From NCBI RefSeq assembly GCF_000733935.1, contig NZ_JPON01000001.1, forward strand, positions 186,001 to 250,000: 64,000 nucleotides of DNA, given 5' to 3'. The position numbers and the translations under genes are program-made. The stretch is from Methylomarinum vadi. GTDB taxonomy: Bacteria; Pseudomonadota; Gammaproteobacteria; Methylococcales; Methylomonadaceae. Shown here one piece after another: positions 35,287-44,893 of the stretch (the first letter of the stretch is position 1; each line of letters starts with the position of its first letter). The notes under the pieces are model-generated. The model saw nothing but the letters and a program-made list of their open reading frames with translations, was not told where the DNA came from and did not search any database.

Positions 35287-37314
35287 ATGGAAATTGAAAT
35301 ATTCAAGATCATTGCCCCTTATGCGGGGCTTGCCGGACTTATTATTGCTTTCCTTATCTATCGTTTGATTTGTACTTGCGATGCCGGTTCGGACAAGATG
35401 CGCGCGATTGCAATCCTGATTCATGACGGTGCCATGGTGTTTCTGAAGTCGGAAGCTAAAATTCTGCTCATTTTTGTCGTCTCGGTCGCCATTTTAGTGT
35501 ATTACCAAATCAGCCACGCAACTGCTTACGCTTTCCTGGCCGGGGCCACTTGTTCTCTTTTCGCCGGTTTTTGGGGTATGAAAGCGGCCACTAAAGCCAA
35601 CGTGCGCACCTCGGCCGCCGCGAAGCAAAAGGGGGTTGGCGCCGCGTTATTGATCGCGTTCGGCGGCGGTTCGGTGATGGGTTTGGCAGTCGCATCGCTG
35701 GGCCTTGTCGGTGTGGCCTTGGTGTTTACGTTGATCGATCCGTCCGACATGGCCAACTATAAGACATTAAGCGGTTTTGCGATGGGCGCCTCGTCGATCG
35801 CGTTGTTTGCCCGTATTGGCGGGGGCATTTATACCAAGGCGGCCGATGTGGGCGCTGACTTGGTCGGCAAGGTAGAAGCCGGCATTCCTGAGGACGATCC
35901 GAGAAACCCGGCCACGATCGCCGATAATGTGGGTGACAATGTCGGTGACATCGCCGGCATGGGAGCGGATATTTTTGAATCCTATGTCGGATCGGTGATC
36001 GCCACGGTGGCGATAGCGGCTAACTCGACCAACTATGTCGATATCGCCGTCATGCAACCTCAGGCTTTGCTCTTACCCATTGCTTTGATTGTGTTGGGGT
36101 TGGCGGCCTCCGTGATTGCCGTTCTGGCGATGATCCTGTTGAAAAACCTTAGACCGGCCTATGCCTTGGAGACGGTTATTTGGTTGGCGGCGTTGTTGTT
36201 CTTGTCCGCTGCCTATCTATTGATTCATCAATGCGGCATACAGTTCGTGCTCGAGCAACAGCCAACATCTGCCGACGGGCCATTCTATGCAGTGGTCGGC
36301 GGCACGCTGGCCGGTATTTTTATCGGTCGGGTAACCGATTATTACACCGCGAAAAAACCCATAGCACATATCGCCGCCGCCTCTAATTTTGGCCCGGCCA
36401 CTAACATCATTGCCGGTTTGGGGGTAGGGATGCGATCCACTGTCTTGCCGATCGCCGCAATTTGCATCGCCATCGTGCTGGCGTATCATTCCGCTGGTTT
36501 ATACGGTATCGGCATTGCCGCCGTGGGATTGTTGGCCACCACCGGAGTCACCATGTCGGTCGATGCCTATGGCCCGATTGCCGATAATGCGGGCGGGATC
36601 AGCGAAATGTCCGGGCTGGGAGCGGAAACCCGGCGAATTACCGATACATTGGATGCCATAGGCAACACCACGGCGGCGGTCGGCAAGGGTTTTGCCATCG
36701 GTTCGGCCGCTTTAACGGCGTTGGCGTTGTTTTCCGCTTATGCCAGCGCCTCGCAAATGGATAACATCGATTTATTGAGCCCCTTGGTCGTAGTAGGCAT
36801 GTTTGTGGGGGGGGCGATCCCTTTTCTGGTTAGTTCGTTGACAATGACCTCGGTTGGCAAGGCCGCTCAGGACATGGTCGATGAAGTGCGGCGTCAGTTT
36901 CGGGAAATTCCGGAGTTGATGGCGGGAGAGGCCGAGCCCGATTCGGCCCGTTGTATCGAAATATCGACCAAGGCCTCGTTGCGCGAAATGATTCTGCCGG
37001 GTATGGTCACCGTGACGGTCCCGGTTTTTATCGGTTTGATTCTGGGTAAGCAGGCGCTGGGAGGCTTGCTGGCCGGTTCGTTGGTGACAGGGGTGCTGAT
37101 GGCGCTTTTTATGGCGAATGCCGGTGGCGCCTGGGATAACGCAAAAAAACTGATCGAAGGGGGGGCTCACGGCGGCAAAGGCAGTGATGCGCATAAAGCA
37201 GCGGTTTGTGGCGATACCGTAGGGGATCCTTTCAAAGATACTTCCGGACCCTCAATGAATATTGTCGTTAAATTGATGGCGATTGTCTCATTGGTGATAG
37301 CACCCTTATTGTGA
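35287..37314 (+). CDS. hppA: Membrane-bound pyrophosphatase, K+-dependent type (ion pump)
   Basis: This is a 675-residue inner-membrane protein of about 16 helices that couples pyrophosphate hydrolysis to ion pumping. The pyrophosphate site shows [16 protein letters not shown] near residues 216-231, with a second acidic cluster in [13 protein letters not shown] near the C-terminus. [16 protein letters not shown] (about 459-474) has Ala463 and Gly466, where K+-independent enzymes carry Lys and Thr; this marks the K+-dependent subfamily, which contains all known Na+-pumping members. Glu231 in [10 protein letters not shown] is at the position used by Na+-PPases. So a Na+ or Na+/H+ pump is plausible, though K+-dependent H+ pumps share similar features. 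Single gene; a TATAAT lies at 35192. Confidence 0.93.
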   Translation: MEIEIFKIIAPYAGLAGLIIAFLIYRLICTCDAGSDKMRAIAILIHDGAMVFLKSEAKILLIFVVSVAILVYYQISHATAYAFLAGATCSLFAGFWGMKAATKANVRTSAAAKQKGVGAALLIAFGGGSVMGLAVASLGLVGVALVFTLIDPSDMANYKTLSGFAMGASSIALFARIGGGIYTKAADVGADLVGKVEAGIPEDDPRNPATIADNVGDNVGDIAGMGADIFESYVGSVIATVAIAANSTNYVDIAVMQPQALLLPIALIVLGLAASVIAVLAMILLKNLRPAYALETVIWLAALLFLSAAYLLIHQCGIQFVLEQQPTSADGPFYAVVGGTLAGIFIGRVTDYYTAKKPIAHIAAASNFGPATNIIAGLGVGMRSTVLPIAAICIAIVLAYHSAGLYGIGIAAVGLLATTGVTMSVDAYGPIADNAGGISEMSGLGAETRRITDTLDAIGNTTAAVGKGFAIGSAALTALALFSAYASASQMDNIDLLSPLVVVGMFVGGAIPFLVSSLTMTSVGKAAQDMVDEVRRQFREIPELMAGEAEPDSARCIEISTKASLREMILPGMVTVTVPVFIGLILGKQALGGLLAGSLVTGVLMALFMANAGGAWDNAKKLIEGGAHGGKGSDAHKAAVCGDTVGDPFKDTSGPSMNIVVKLMAIVSLVIAPLL

Positions 37315-37366
37315 TTGCACTGTTACAAAGTGAAGCAAGTAAATTGATTGTTCACGGAAAGTAGTT

Positions 37367-37395
37367 TTGACTATTACTATGGGAGTTGTAATAAT
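37367..37395 (+). promoter_or_regulatory. Candidate sigma-70 promoter for citrate synthase
   Basis: TTGACT (37367-37372) and AATAAT (37390-37395) are 17 bases apart, five of six consensus bases in each box. It lies about 100 bp before the gltA start. Confidence 0.5.
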
Positions 37396-37498
37396 TCGGT
37401 GACGTCTGCAAGCTATACTCATGGTTCAAGCGGCATTGCAGCCGAAATCGTGGTGAATCCTTAGCTTCATCTGCATCAACACTGGAGAATTGCGTTGT

Positions 37499-38806
37499 AT
37501 GTCCAAAGATACCCTATCGATACGGCATAACAGGACAGGCCGCGAGGTAGAATACCCTTTGCTTAAGGGGACCTTGGGTAAGGAAACGGTCGATATTCGT
37601 TCACTCTACAAGGATCTTGATTGCTTTTCTTATGATCCGGGGTTTATGGTAACGGCCAGTTGTAGAAGCAACATCACTTTTATCGATGGCGAAGCTGGCG
37701 TTCTGCTGTATCGCGGTTATCCAATCGAACAATTGGCGGAAAACTGCGATTTCATGGAGGTTGCCTATCTTTTGATGTACGGCGAATTGCCGAACAGATC
37801 CGAATTGGATATCTTTGTTCAAGAAATCGGTAAGCGTTCCATTTTGGATGAATCGCTGCGAGTGTTTTTCGAGGGCTTCCACTACGATGCCCATCCGATG
37901 GCGATGTTGGTTGGCGTGGTCGGTTCGCTGTCGGCTTTTTATCACAGTGAACTCAATATGAAAGATCCGGAACATCGCCGGATTTGCGCCATGCGGCTAA
38001 TCGGTAAAATGCCGACTATCGCCGCCGCATCCTATCGCCATTCGGTCGGTAAGCCGTTCGTATTTCCGCGGCTTGATTTGAACTATTGCGAAAACTTCCT
38101 GAATATGATGTTTTCGCGGTCATCGCCTAATTATATCGATCCGAACCACTATATCGATCCCGAGGCGGTCAAGGCGCTCAATTTGTCGCTAATTCTCCAT
38201 GCCGACCACGAGCAAGGCGCCAGTACCTCGACCGTTCGTCTGGCTGCCAGCACCGGTGCCAATCCTTATGCCTGTATTGCGGCCGGTATCGCCGCTTTAT
38301 GGGGGCCGGCCCATGGCGGCGCTAACGAGGCCGTGCTGAATATGTTGGCAACGATCGGTACGGTTGACCGTATTCCCGAATTTATCGCGAAGGCCAAGGA
38401 CAAAAAAGATCCGTTTCGACTGCTGGGATTCGGACATAGAGTCTATAAAAATCATGATCCCAGGGCTAGAATCATCCGGCAAACTTGCCATGATCTATTG
38501 AATAGCGGTAAAAATGCCGATCCCTTGTTTGATCTGGCCTTGGCCTTGGAAGAATACGCCCTGCAAGACGAATATTTTATCGAAAGAAAGTTGTATCCGA
38601 ATGTGGATTTTTATTCGGGTATTATCTACAAGGCTTTGAATATTCCTGTTGAAATGTTTACCGTGATGTTTGCCATAGCCCGGACCGCCGGCTGGGTATC
38701 GCATTGGTTGGAAATGATGGACGAACCCAATATCCCGATCGGTAGACCGAGACAATTATATTCAGGCCCTGACAAACGGGAATTCCTATCGATAGACGAG
38801 CGTTAA
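37499..38806 (+). CDS. gltA: Citrate synthase (type II)
   Basis: This 435-residue enzyme condenses oxaloacetate with acetyl-CoA, the entry step of the TCA cycle. The N-terminal beta domain (residues 1-50) marks the hexameric type II form. Catalytic residues are in LILHADHEQGASTS (His of the active site near residue 230), GFGHRVYKNHDPRA (His near 305) and YPNVDFYSGIIY (Asp near 362). ATG 37499 is used, with GGAGAA 10 bp upstream, rather than a TTG 9 bp earlier. Leads a TCA-related stretch that continues with sdh genes. Confidence 0.95.
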   Translation: MSKDTLSIRHNRTGREVEYPLLKGTLGKETVDIRSLYKDLDCFSYDPGFMVTASCRSNITFIDGEAGVLLYRGYPIEQLAENCDFMEVAYLLMYGELPNRSELDIFVQEIGKRSILDESLRVFFEGFHYDAHPMAMLVGVVGSLSAFYHSELNMKDPEHRRICAMRLIGKMPTIAAASYRHSVGKPFVFPRLDLNYCENFLNMMFSRSSPNYIDPNHYIDPEAVKALNLSLILHADHEQGASTSTVRLAASTGANPYACIAAGIAALWGPAHGGANEAVLNMLATIGTVDRIPEFIAKAKDKKDPFRLLGFGHRVYKNHDPRARIIRQTCHDLLNSGKNADPLFDLALALEEYALQDEYFIERKLYPNVDFYSGIIYKALNIPVEMFTVMFAIARTAGWVSHWLEMMDEPNIPIGRPRQLYSGPDKREFLSIDER

Positions 38807-38955
38807 ATTAAACAGGTGACCGGTTTTCGTTGCTTCGCTTTCCGCAGTATACGAATAGAGCTTTTTCTGTATATCGAGCACTGAACCTTGTCTCATACAA
38901 CAATGAAATAATAAACAAGACATGATTAGGCATGTCGAGCAGGTGGAGGAAAGAA

Positions 38956-39351
38956 TTGGAAACAATTTACCGAATGACATTGAACGATGCCAAACGAGTT
39001 GCGAATGCGGCAGAGACGGAAGCGCGCTTCAATAATTGGGATGTGGTGATAGCGATTGTCGACCATGGAGGTCATTTGCTTTATTTGCAAAGAGAAAATG
39101 CCCAATTGGGCAGTATCGAAGTGGCCATCAGCAAGGCAAAAACGGCGGTTTTGTTTCGTACGCCAACCCGGGCGCTTGAGCAAATGGTCAGTGACGGCAA
39201 GCAAGGTTATTTATCGATGCCGCAAATGTTACCTGTTGAAGGGGGAGTGCCTTTGTTACACAACGGTCAGGTAGTGGGCGCTATCGGTGTCAGCGGTGTC
39301 AACTCGGTGGCGGATGGCAAAATCGCTAATGCGGGCGCTAAGGCTATCTGA
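38956..39351 (+). CDS. GlcG/HbpS family (DUF336) protein
   Basis: This 131-residue cytoplasmic protein is of the GlcG/HbpS-like group. It has MTLNDAKRVANAAETEA, then DVVIAIVDHGGHLLYLQRE, SIEVAISKAKTAVLFRTPT and the glycine-rich VVGAIGVSGVNSVADGKIA, the order expected for DUF336. GGAGGAAAG lies just before TTG 38956, which makes this start more likely than ATG 38932. Members bind haem or cobalamin or have unknown roles. It sits between gltA and the succinate dehydrogenase operon, so a haem-related or redox-sensing role is conceivable but not shown. Confidence 0.82.
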   Translation: METIYRMTLNDAKRVANAAETEARFNNWDVVIAIVDHGGHLLYLQRENAQLGSIEVAISKAKTAVLFRTPTRALEQMVSDGKQGYLSMPQMLPVEGGVPLLHNGQVVGAIGVSGVNSVADGKIANAGAKAI

Positions 39352-39374
39352 ATCGTTGCTAAGTCAACTACTGC

Positions 39375-39557
39375 ATGAACGATAATAACGACAATGCTGT
39401 ACAAGCAGACGATACCGACGCTATCGTCGACCAGGACGATAAGGCCGGGAAAAACATTGTCTCTCCGGCTAAGATTCCGGAAATAGGCGGTGCTCCGGGG
39501 CTTGAGCCGACTCGTTATGGCGACTGGGAGAAAAACGGTCGCTGCATCGATTTTTAA
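39375..39557 (+). CDS. SDHAF4-like succinate dehydrogenase assembly factor (DUF1674)
   Basis: This is a 60-residue protein. The first half is acidic and disordered (NDNNDNAVQADDTDAIVDQD); the second half ends EIGGAPGLEPTRYGDWEKNG and RCIDF. The GxPxxxEPTRYGDWExxGRCxDF tail is the defining signature of the SDHAF4/DUF1674 family. In mitochondria SDHAF4 protects the flavinated SdhA subunit before it joins SdhB. It lies 142 bp before sdhC on the same strand, so the location fits that role. An intact, complete gene. Confidence 0.88.
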   Translation: MNDNNDNAVQADDTDAIVDQDDKAGKNIVSPAKIPEIGGAPGLEPTRYGDWEKNGRCIDF

Positions 39558-39559
39558 AA

Positions 39560-39573
39560 AAACGCTAGCGTTT
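39560..39573. promoter_or_regulatory. 14-bp perfect palindrome before sdhC
   Basis: AAACGCTAGCGTTT lies immediately after the SDHAF4-like stop codon and about 125 bp before sdhC. It could be a regulator site or a small hairpin in the transcript followed by CGCGGTTTTTG. There is no proof of function. Confidence 0.35.
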
Positions 39574-39698
39574 CGCGGTTTTTGTTTTATGAAAAACTGA
39601 TTATTTTTACCGGTCGGTCCATTGGGTATTCCTGTCGAATAGCGATAAGCATTCATCCGTGTTGTGGATTGACCTTAACATTAAGGGAATTACAGACA

Positions 39699-40070
39699 AT
39701 GAATAAAAACAGGCCTTTGTCTCCCCACCTGCAAGTCTACCGCTTGCCATTGACCGGTTTGATTTCGATTACCCACCGTATGACCGGTGTTCTATTGTCC
39801 CTTGGGCTACTCTTGTTTTCCTATATGCTGTCGATGCTCTCGAGCGGCGAGCCCGCTTATCGATCCTTGCAGACCCTAATCGACAGGCCGTTGATCCAAG
39901 TGGTTTTCTGGGGCTTCGTCTACGCTTTGTTTTTCCATTTATGCCACGGCATACGCCATCTAATATGGGATTGCGGCTCAAGTTTCGAGCGGGATACGAT
40001 GAACGGCTATGCCGTGCTGGAATTACTGGCGTCTATCGCCCTGACCGCCGCGATTTTTTTCATTTTCTGA
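39699..40070 (+). CDS. sdhC: Succinate dehydrogenase cytochrome b556 subunit
   Basis: A 123-residue membrane anchor with three helices (about residues 27-48, 64-85 and 104-122). It begins NRPLSPHLQVYRLPLTGLIS, with the SITHRMTG motif (quinone-site Ser and Arg region) near residue 22. The haem-ligand histidine is in FHLCHGIRHLIWD near residue 76. Together with SdhD it anchors the complex to the inner membrane and forms the ubiquinone pocket. ATG 39699 follows a TAAGGGA site. First gene of sdhCDAB. Confidence 0.93.
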   Translation: MNKNRPLSPHLQVYRLPLTGLISITHRMTGVLLSLGLLLFSYMLSMLSSGEPAYRSLQTLIDRPLIQVVFWGFVYALFFHLCHGIRHLIWDCGSSFERDTMNGYAVLELLASIALTAAIFFIF

Positions 40071-40081
40071 CAGGAACGATC

Positions 40082-40462
40082 ATGCACTATAAAACCCCGT
40101 TGGCGAAGGCTCAAGGCCTTGGCTCGGCTAAAGCTGGCAGCAGTCATTGGTGGCTGCAGCGGGTTACGGCCGTTGCCTTGGTTCCATTAAGCTTTTGGCA
40201 ATTGAAGTTAATGAGCCTGATGTTTGCCGCATCCTATCATGATACCGTCGCTTGGCTTTCGATACCGTTGAATACCGCTGGTATCGTGGCTTGGTTAGTG
40301 GCGGTTTTTTATCATGCCGCATTGGGCGTTCAGGTAGTCATAGAGGATTATGTCTCGACCGAATGGTTGAAGATCGTTTCGGTGTGGTTGTGCAAGCTTG
40401 TTTTCATGTTCGTCGGCTTGTTTGCATTGATTGCCGTTTTTCGCACCATTTCAGCAGGGTAG
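40082..40462 (+). CDS. sdhD: Succinate dehydrogenase hydrophobic anchor subunit
   Basis: A 126-residue protein with three helices (about residues 23-45, 56-78 and 97-120). Family landmarks are SSHWWLQRVTAVALVPL and FYHAALGVQVVIEDYV, where the histidine is the second haem ligand. It starts 11 bp after sdhC ends and stops 3 bp before sdhA, so translation is tightly linked. Confidence 0.92.
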   Translation: MHYKTPLAKAQGLGSAKAGSSHWWLQRVTAVALVPLSFWQLKLMSLMFAASYHDTVAWLSIPLNTAGIVAWLVAVFYHAALGVQVVIEDYVSTEWLKIVSVWLCKLVFMFVGLFALIAVFRTISAG

Positions 40463-40465
40463 CTT

Positions 40466-42250
40466 ATGTCTTCAGCGTATAAAATCATCGAACACAAGCA
40501 TGATGTCGTGGTGGTGGGAGCCGGTGGGGCCGGGCTGCGGGCGACCTTCGGCATGGTCGAAAAAGGTCTGAAGACCGCCTGTATCACCAAGGTTTTTCCG
40601 ACCCGCAGCCATACCGTGGCGGCCCAGGGAGGAATTAGCGCCGCATTGGGCAACATGGGCGAAGACGATTGGCGGTTTCATATGTACGATACAGTAAAAG
40701 GTTCGGATTGGTTGGGCGATCAGGACGCGATCGAATATATGTGTCGCGAGGCGATACCGGCGATCATCGAATTGGAGCACTATGGCGTGCCTTTTTCGCG
40801 GACGCCGGAGGGAAAAATTTATCAGCGTGCTTTCGGCGGTATGTCAACGCATTACGGCAAGGGTCTGGCGCAAAGAACCTGTGCCGCGGCGGACGTGACC
40901 GGTCACGCCATACTGCATACCTTATACCAGCAAGCCTTGAAGCATAACGCCGAATTTTTCATCGAATACATCGCCTTGGATTTGATCATGGACGGCGGCG
41001 AATGCCTCGGCGTGTTGGCCTGGTGCCTGGATGACGGTTCCCTGCATCTTTTCCGCGGTCACCAAACGGTATTGGCGACCGGCGGCTATGGCCGCAGTTA
41101 TTTTTCCTGCACGTCGGCCCATACCGTCACCGGCGACGGTAACGCCATGGTGTTGCGGGCCGGTTTGCCGCTGCAGGACATGGAGTTCGTTCAATTTCAT
41201 CCGACCGGTATCTACGGGGCCGGTTGTTTGATTACCGAGGGCGTTCGCGGCGAAGGCGGTTACCTGACCAATTCCGAGGGTGAACGCTTCATGGAACGCT
41301 ACGCGCCGACCGCGAAAGACTTGGCGTCCAGGGATGTCGTCAGCCGGGCCATCACTATCGAAATCAACGAGGGCAGGGGCGTCGGACCATTGAAAGACCA
41401 CGCCTATCTACATATCGAACATCTCGATCCGGCCATCATCTACGAAAGACTGCCGGGCATCGCGGAAACATCACGTATTTTCGCCGGCGTGGATGTCACC
41501 AAGGAACCGATTCCGATTTTGCCGACCGTGCATTACAACATGGGCGGTATCCCGACCAATTATAAGGCGGAAGTCGTTTGTCCGAAAAACGGCGACCCCG
41601 ATGCAGTGGTCCCCGGCCTGATGGCCATCGGCGAGGCGGCTTGCGTCTCGGTGCATGGCGCTAACCGGCTGGGATCCAATTCTTTGCTCGATTTGGTCGT
41701 GTTCGGGCGCTCCGCGGCGATTCGCTGCGCCGAATTGGTCAAGCCCGGCATGGCGCATAAACCATTGCCGGAGGATGCCTGTGAGCAAGCGCTGGAACGC
41801 TTCGACAAGATCCGGCATGGCAACGGCAGCCGGCCTACGGCCGACATACGGTTGGATATGCAAAAAGTCATGCAAAGCAAGGCGGCTGTGTTCCGTACCG
41901 GCGAAACCCTGGCCAAGGGCGTCGAAGAAATGAATCAGGTAGCCGAGAGTTTTGCGGAGGTCAAAGTCAGCGACAAATCCTTGATCTGGAACACCGATCT
42001 AGTGGAAACGCTGGAGCTGGACAATTTGCTCGGTCAGGCCTCGGTGACCCTCAATGCCGCCCATAATCGCACCGAAAGCCGTGGCGGCCATGCCCGGGAG
42101 GACTTTCCCTACCGCGATGACGAAAATTGGCTGAAGCATACCTTGACCTGGCGAGAAAACGGCCAAGTAAGAATCGATTATCGTCCGGTGCATATGTACA
42201 CATTAACCGATGAAGTGGATGTCATTCCGCCGAAAGAGAGGGTTTACTGA
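40466..42250 (+). CDS. sdhA: Succinate dehydrogenase flavoprotein subunit
   Basis: A 594-residue subunit that oxidises succinate to fumarate. The FAD-binding [12 protein letters not shown] is near residue 15, the covalent flavin histidine is in [16 protein letters not shown] near residue 48, and [20 protein letters not shown] with the catalytic arginine region is near residue 250. It ends with the usual basic capping segment. Covalent flavinylation is normally helped by SdhE, encoded at the end of this operon. Overlaps sdhB by one base. Confidence 0.97.
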   Translation: MSSAYKIIEHKHDVVVVGAGGAGLRATFGMVEKGLKTACITKVFPTRSHTVAAQGGISAALGNMGEDDWRFHMYDTVKGSDWLGDQDAIEYMCREAIPAIIELEHYGVPFSRTPEGKIYQRAFGGMSTHYGKGLAQRTCAAADVTGHAILHTLYQQALKHNAEFFIEYIALDLIMDGGECLGVLAWCLDDGSLHLFRGHQTVLATGGYGRSYFSCTSAHTVTGDGNAMVLRAGLPLQDMEFVQFHPTGIYGAGCLITEGVRGEGGYLTNSEGERFMERYAPTAKDLASRDVVSRAITIEINEGRGVGPLKDHAYLHIEHLDPAIIYERLPGIAETSRIFAGVDVTKEPIPILPTVHYNMGGIPTNYKAEVVCPKNGDPDAVVPGLMAIGEAACVSVHGANRLGSNSLLDLVVFGRSAAIRCAELVKPGMAHKPLPEDACEQALERFDKIRHGNGSRPTADIRLDMQKVMQSKAAVFRTGETLAKGVEEMNQVAESFAEVKVSDKSLIWNTDLVETLELDNLLGQASVTLNAAHNRTESRGGHAREDFPYRDDENWLKHTLTWRENGQVRIDYRPVHMYTLTDEVDVIPPKERVY

Positions 42251-43035
42251 TGGTCGAATTTGCCTTGCCGAAAAACTCCCGGTTGAAGAAAGGAAAAACT
42301 TTCGAGGCGCCGGCAGGCGCAACACATGTCAGGCGGTTTGAAATTTACCGCTGGAATCCCGATTCCGGCGAGAATCCCCGCATCGATGTCTATGAAATCG
42401 ACATGGACAGCTGCGGACCGATGGTGCTGGATGCGATCTTGAAAATCAAGAACGAGATCGACAGCACCTTGTCGCTTCGCCGTTCTTGCCGAGAAGGGGT
42501 TTGCGGTTCCTGCGCGATGAATATCAACGGTCGAAACACGCTGGCCTGTACCAAGGCGATAAGCGATTACTCCGGCACCGTGAAGATTTTTCCGCTACCT
42601 CATATGGCGGTGGTCAAGGATTTGGTCGCCGACATGACCAATTTCTTCGCCCAATATGCCTCGATCAAACCGTGGATCGAAACCCAAACCCCGCCGCCGG
42701 CCGACCGCGAGCGCCTGCAAAGCCGGGAAGAGCGGGCCAAATTGGATGGTCTGTATGAATGCATTCTATGCGCCTGTTGTTCGACCAGTTGCCCGAGTTA
42801 TTGGTGGAACAGCGAGCGTTATCTGGGACCGGCCGTGTTATTGCAAGCCTACCGTTGGCTGGCCGACAGTCGCGACGAAAATACCGGCTCCCGTCTCGAC
42901 GAATTGGAAGACCCTTTCAAATTGTATCGTTGCCATACCATTATGAATTGTACCGATACTTGTCCGAAGGGTCTGAATCCGGCCAAGGCCATCGCCGAGA
43001 TTAAGAAAATGTTGATCCAAAGGCAGGAAGGTTAG
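42250..43035 (+). CDS. sdhB: Succinate dehydrogenase iron-sulfur subunit
   Basis: This 261-residue subunit passes electrons from the flavin to quinone. Cluster ligands are visible: [2Fe-2S] in [20 protein letters not shown], [4Fe-4S] in [16 protein letters not shown], and [3Fe-4S] in [17 protein letters not shown]. It carries about 25 extra N-terminal residues ([20 protein letters not shown]) compared with E. coli SdhB, as in many alpha- and some gammaproteobacterial enzymes. ATG 42250 shares a base with the sdhA stop. Confidence 0.96.
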   Translation: MVEFALPKNSRLKKGKTFEAPAGATHVRRFEIYRWNPDSGENPRIDVYEIDMDSCGPMVLDAILKIKNEIDSTLSLRRSCREGVCGSCAMNINGRNTLACTKAISDYSGTVKIFPLPHMAVVKDLVADMTNFFAQYASIKPWIETQTPPPADRERLQSREERAKLDGLYECILCACCSTSCPSYWWNSERYLGPAVLLQAYRWLADSRDENTGSRLDELEDPFKLYRCHTIMNCTDTCPKGLNPAKAIAEIKKMLIQRQEG

Positions 43036-43081
43036 ACGTCAGGCGATGGGAGAAAAGCCGCCGTGTCGCAATGGTTAGCCA

Positions 43082-43318
43082 ATGGAGGAGCTGAAGACAC
43101 TGAAATGGCGCTGCCGGCGGGGAACTTTGGAGCTTGATATCCTGTTGCTGCGTTATTTGGAGCGCTGTTATTCCAAGGCAGATGGCGCTGAGCGGTCTGC
43201 GTTTTTGCGGTTATTGTCGCTGGAAGACAGCGAACTCTTGCATTATTTGTTGGGGAATGCGGTGCCTAAAGCGGAAGGGCTTGCGCTCCTGGTGCAAAAA
43301 ATCAGATGTCTTGATTGA
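43082..43318 (+). CDS. sdhE: SdhE, FAD assembly factor for succinate dehydrogenase
   Basis: A 78-residue protein of the SdhE/DUF339 (YgfY) family. It shows the RRGTLELD motif (RGxxELD) near residues 12-19, which is required for covalent flavin attachment to SdhA in studied bacteria. The following helices LLLRYLERCY and LLSLEDSELLHYLL fit the five-helix fold. It lies 46 bp after sdhB and closes the operon. With the SDHAF4-like gene at its head, this operon carries two assembly factors. Confidence 0.92.
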   Translation: MEELKTLKWRCRRGTLELDILLLRYLERCYSKADGAERSAFLRLLSLEDSELLHYLLGNAVPKAEGLALLVQKIRCLD

Positions 43319-43324
43319 AAAAGT

Positions 43325-43370
43325 GTAGGAGCGCCGCCCCGGCGCGGACTGGGTAAATAAGCGCTCCTAC
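43325..43370. repeat. REP-like palindrome between convergent genes
   Basis: GTAGGAGCGC at 43325 and GCGCTCCTAC at 43361-43370 are perfect inverted arms of a 46-bp stem-loop, with an inner GCC/GGC-rich pairing (CGCCGCCCCGGCG). It sits between the convergent ends of sdhE and icd, where such repeats often stop transcription from both sides. Confidence 0.75.
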
Positions 43371-43392
43371 CGACGATGATTTCAAACAATTC

Positions 43393-44685
43393 TTACATAT
43401 ACCCAATCAACACGTCCGCAAACTCGCTGCATTTGACTTCCTTGGCGTTATCCATCAGCCGGGCGAAGTCGTAGGTAACCTGTCTGCTGCCGATGGCGGC
43501 ATCCATGGCGGCGATAATTTTGTCGGCCGCTTCGGTCCAACCGAGGTAACGCAGCATCATTTCGCCGGACAGAATCAACGACCCCGGATTGACCTTGTCC
43601 AGGTTGGCGTATTTCGGCGCCGTGCCGTGTGTGGCCTCGAATACCGCCGCGCCGGTTTGATAATTGATATTGCCGCCCGGCGCGATGCCGATACCGCCGA
43701 CCTGGGCGGCCAAGGCGTCGGACAAATAATCCCCGTTCAAGTTCATGGTCGCGATGACATCGAATTCGTTGGGACGGGTTAGAACCTGTTGCAGGGTAAT
43801 GTCGGCTATCGCGTCCTTGATCAAGATGCGTCCCGCCGCCATCGCATTTGCTTGTTCCTGATTGGCCGCCTGTTCGCCGGATGTCGCCTTGGTCCGCTCC
43901 CATTGATCCCAGGTATAAGTCTGTTCGGGGAATTCCCGTTCCGCCAAGGCATAGGCCCAATTGCGAAACGCGCCCTCGGTGAATTTCATGATGTTGCCTT
44001 TATGCACAATCGTCACGCTTTTGCGTTGATTGGCCAGCGCATATTCGATGGCCGATCTGACCAGGCGCTCGGTGCCTTCCCGTGACACCGGTTTGATGCC
44101 AATGCCGGAAGTATCGGGAAAACGTATTTTTTTGTAGCGCTCAGGAAAATTTTCTTGCAATAAATTAAGTAAACGAGCCGTTTCCTCGGCGCCTTGCTCG
44201 AATTCAACGCCGGCATAGATGTCTTCGGTGTTTTCCCGAAATATGACCATATCGACAGCAGCCGGATTTTTGACCGGGGAAGGAACGCCTTTGAACCAGC
44301 GTACCGGTCGCAAACATACATAAAGGTCCAGCATTTGCCGAAGCGCGACATTCAACGAACGGATGCCGCCGCCGATTGGCGTGGTCAAAGGCCCTTTGAT
44401 CGATACTTTGTACTGGCGACAAGCCTCCACGGTCTCGTCCGGTAACCAAGTATTGAACAAGTTATTAGCTTTTTCGCCGGCATAGATTTCCAGCCATTGG
44501 ATTTGTTTGCGCTCTTGATAAGCGGCTTTGACCGCAGCATCGAGCACGAGGACGGTGGCTCGCCAAATGTCGGGACCGGTGCCGTCGCCTTCGATAAATG
44601 GAATGATTGGGAAATCAGGCACTTGCAGTTGACCATGGGTCATCGTGATGGGACTGCCGTTGGTGGGAGGAGTTATCGTTGCCAT
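43393..44685 (-). CDS. icd: NADP-dependent isocitrate dehydrogenase (E. coli type)
   Basis: A 430-residue homodimeric enzyme converting isocitrate to 2-oxoglutarate. Substrate-loop residues are in [20 protein letters not shown]; the metal/substrate site is in [19 protein letters not shown]. Coenzyme residues [17 protein letters not shown] and [10 protein letters not shown] keep the Lys-Tyr, Val, Tyr and Arg that E. coli Icd uses to hold the NADP 2'-phosphate, so NADP is predicted. The first 15 or so residues are a poorly conserved lead. Divergent from the second, NAD-type enzyme with about 200 bp between. Confidence 0.95.
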   Translation of the reverse strand: MATITPPTNGSPITMTHGQLQVPDFPIIPFIEGDGTGPDIWRATVLVLDAAVKAAYQERKQIQWLEIYAGEKANNLFNTWLPDETVEACRQYKVSIKGPLTTPIGGGIRSLNVALRQMLDLYVCLRPVRWFKGVPSPVKNPAAVDMVIFRENTEDIYAGVEFEQGAEETARLLNLLQENFPERYKKIRFPDTSGIGIKPVSREGTERLVRSAIEYALANQRKSVTIVHKGNIMKFTEGAFRNWAYALAEREFPEQTYTWDQWERTKATSGEQAANQEQANAMAAGRILIKDAIADITLQQVLTRPNEFDVIATMNLNGDYLSDALAAQVGGIGIAPGGNINYQTGAAVFEATHGTAPKYANLDKVNPGSLILSGEMMLRYLGWTEAADKIIAAMDAAIGSRQVTYDFARLMDNAKEVKCSEFADVLIGYM

Positions 44686-44893
44686 AATGTTTTCCTGTCA
44701 ATGAAGGGGGTTATGTCACTAGCCAGGGTCTGGAATAGCGGTGATCGGGTTGATTAAATCATAGCAAAATATCGGTTGCCACTGTTTCGCTATTGCCAAC
44801 CCCTGTGAAATGCTTTATTTAGGAATTAGCGTTACTGAAAAGGGTTGAAACTGGTATCATGACTGGCATTTAAATAAGCAATAGGAGACTTGA

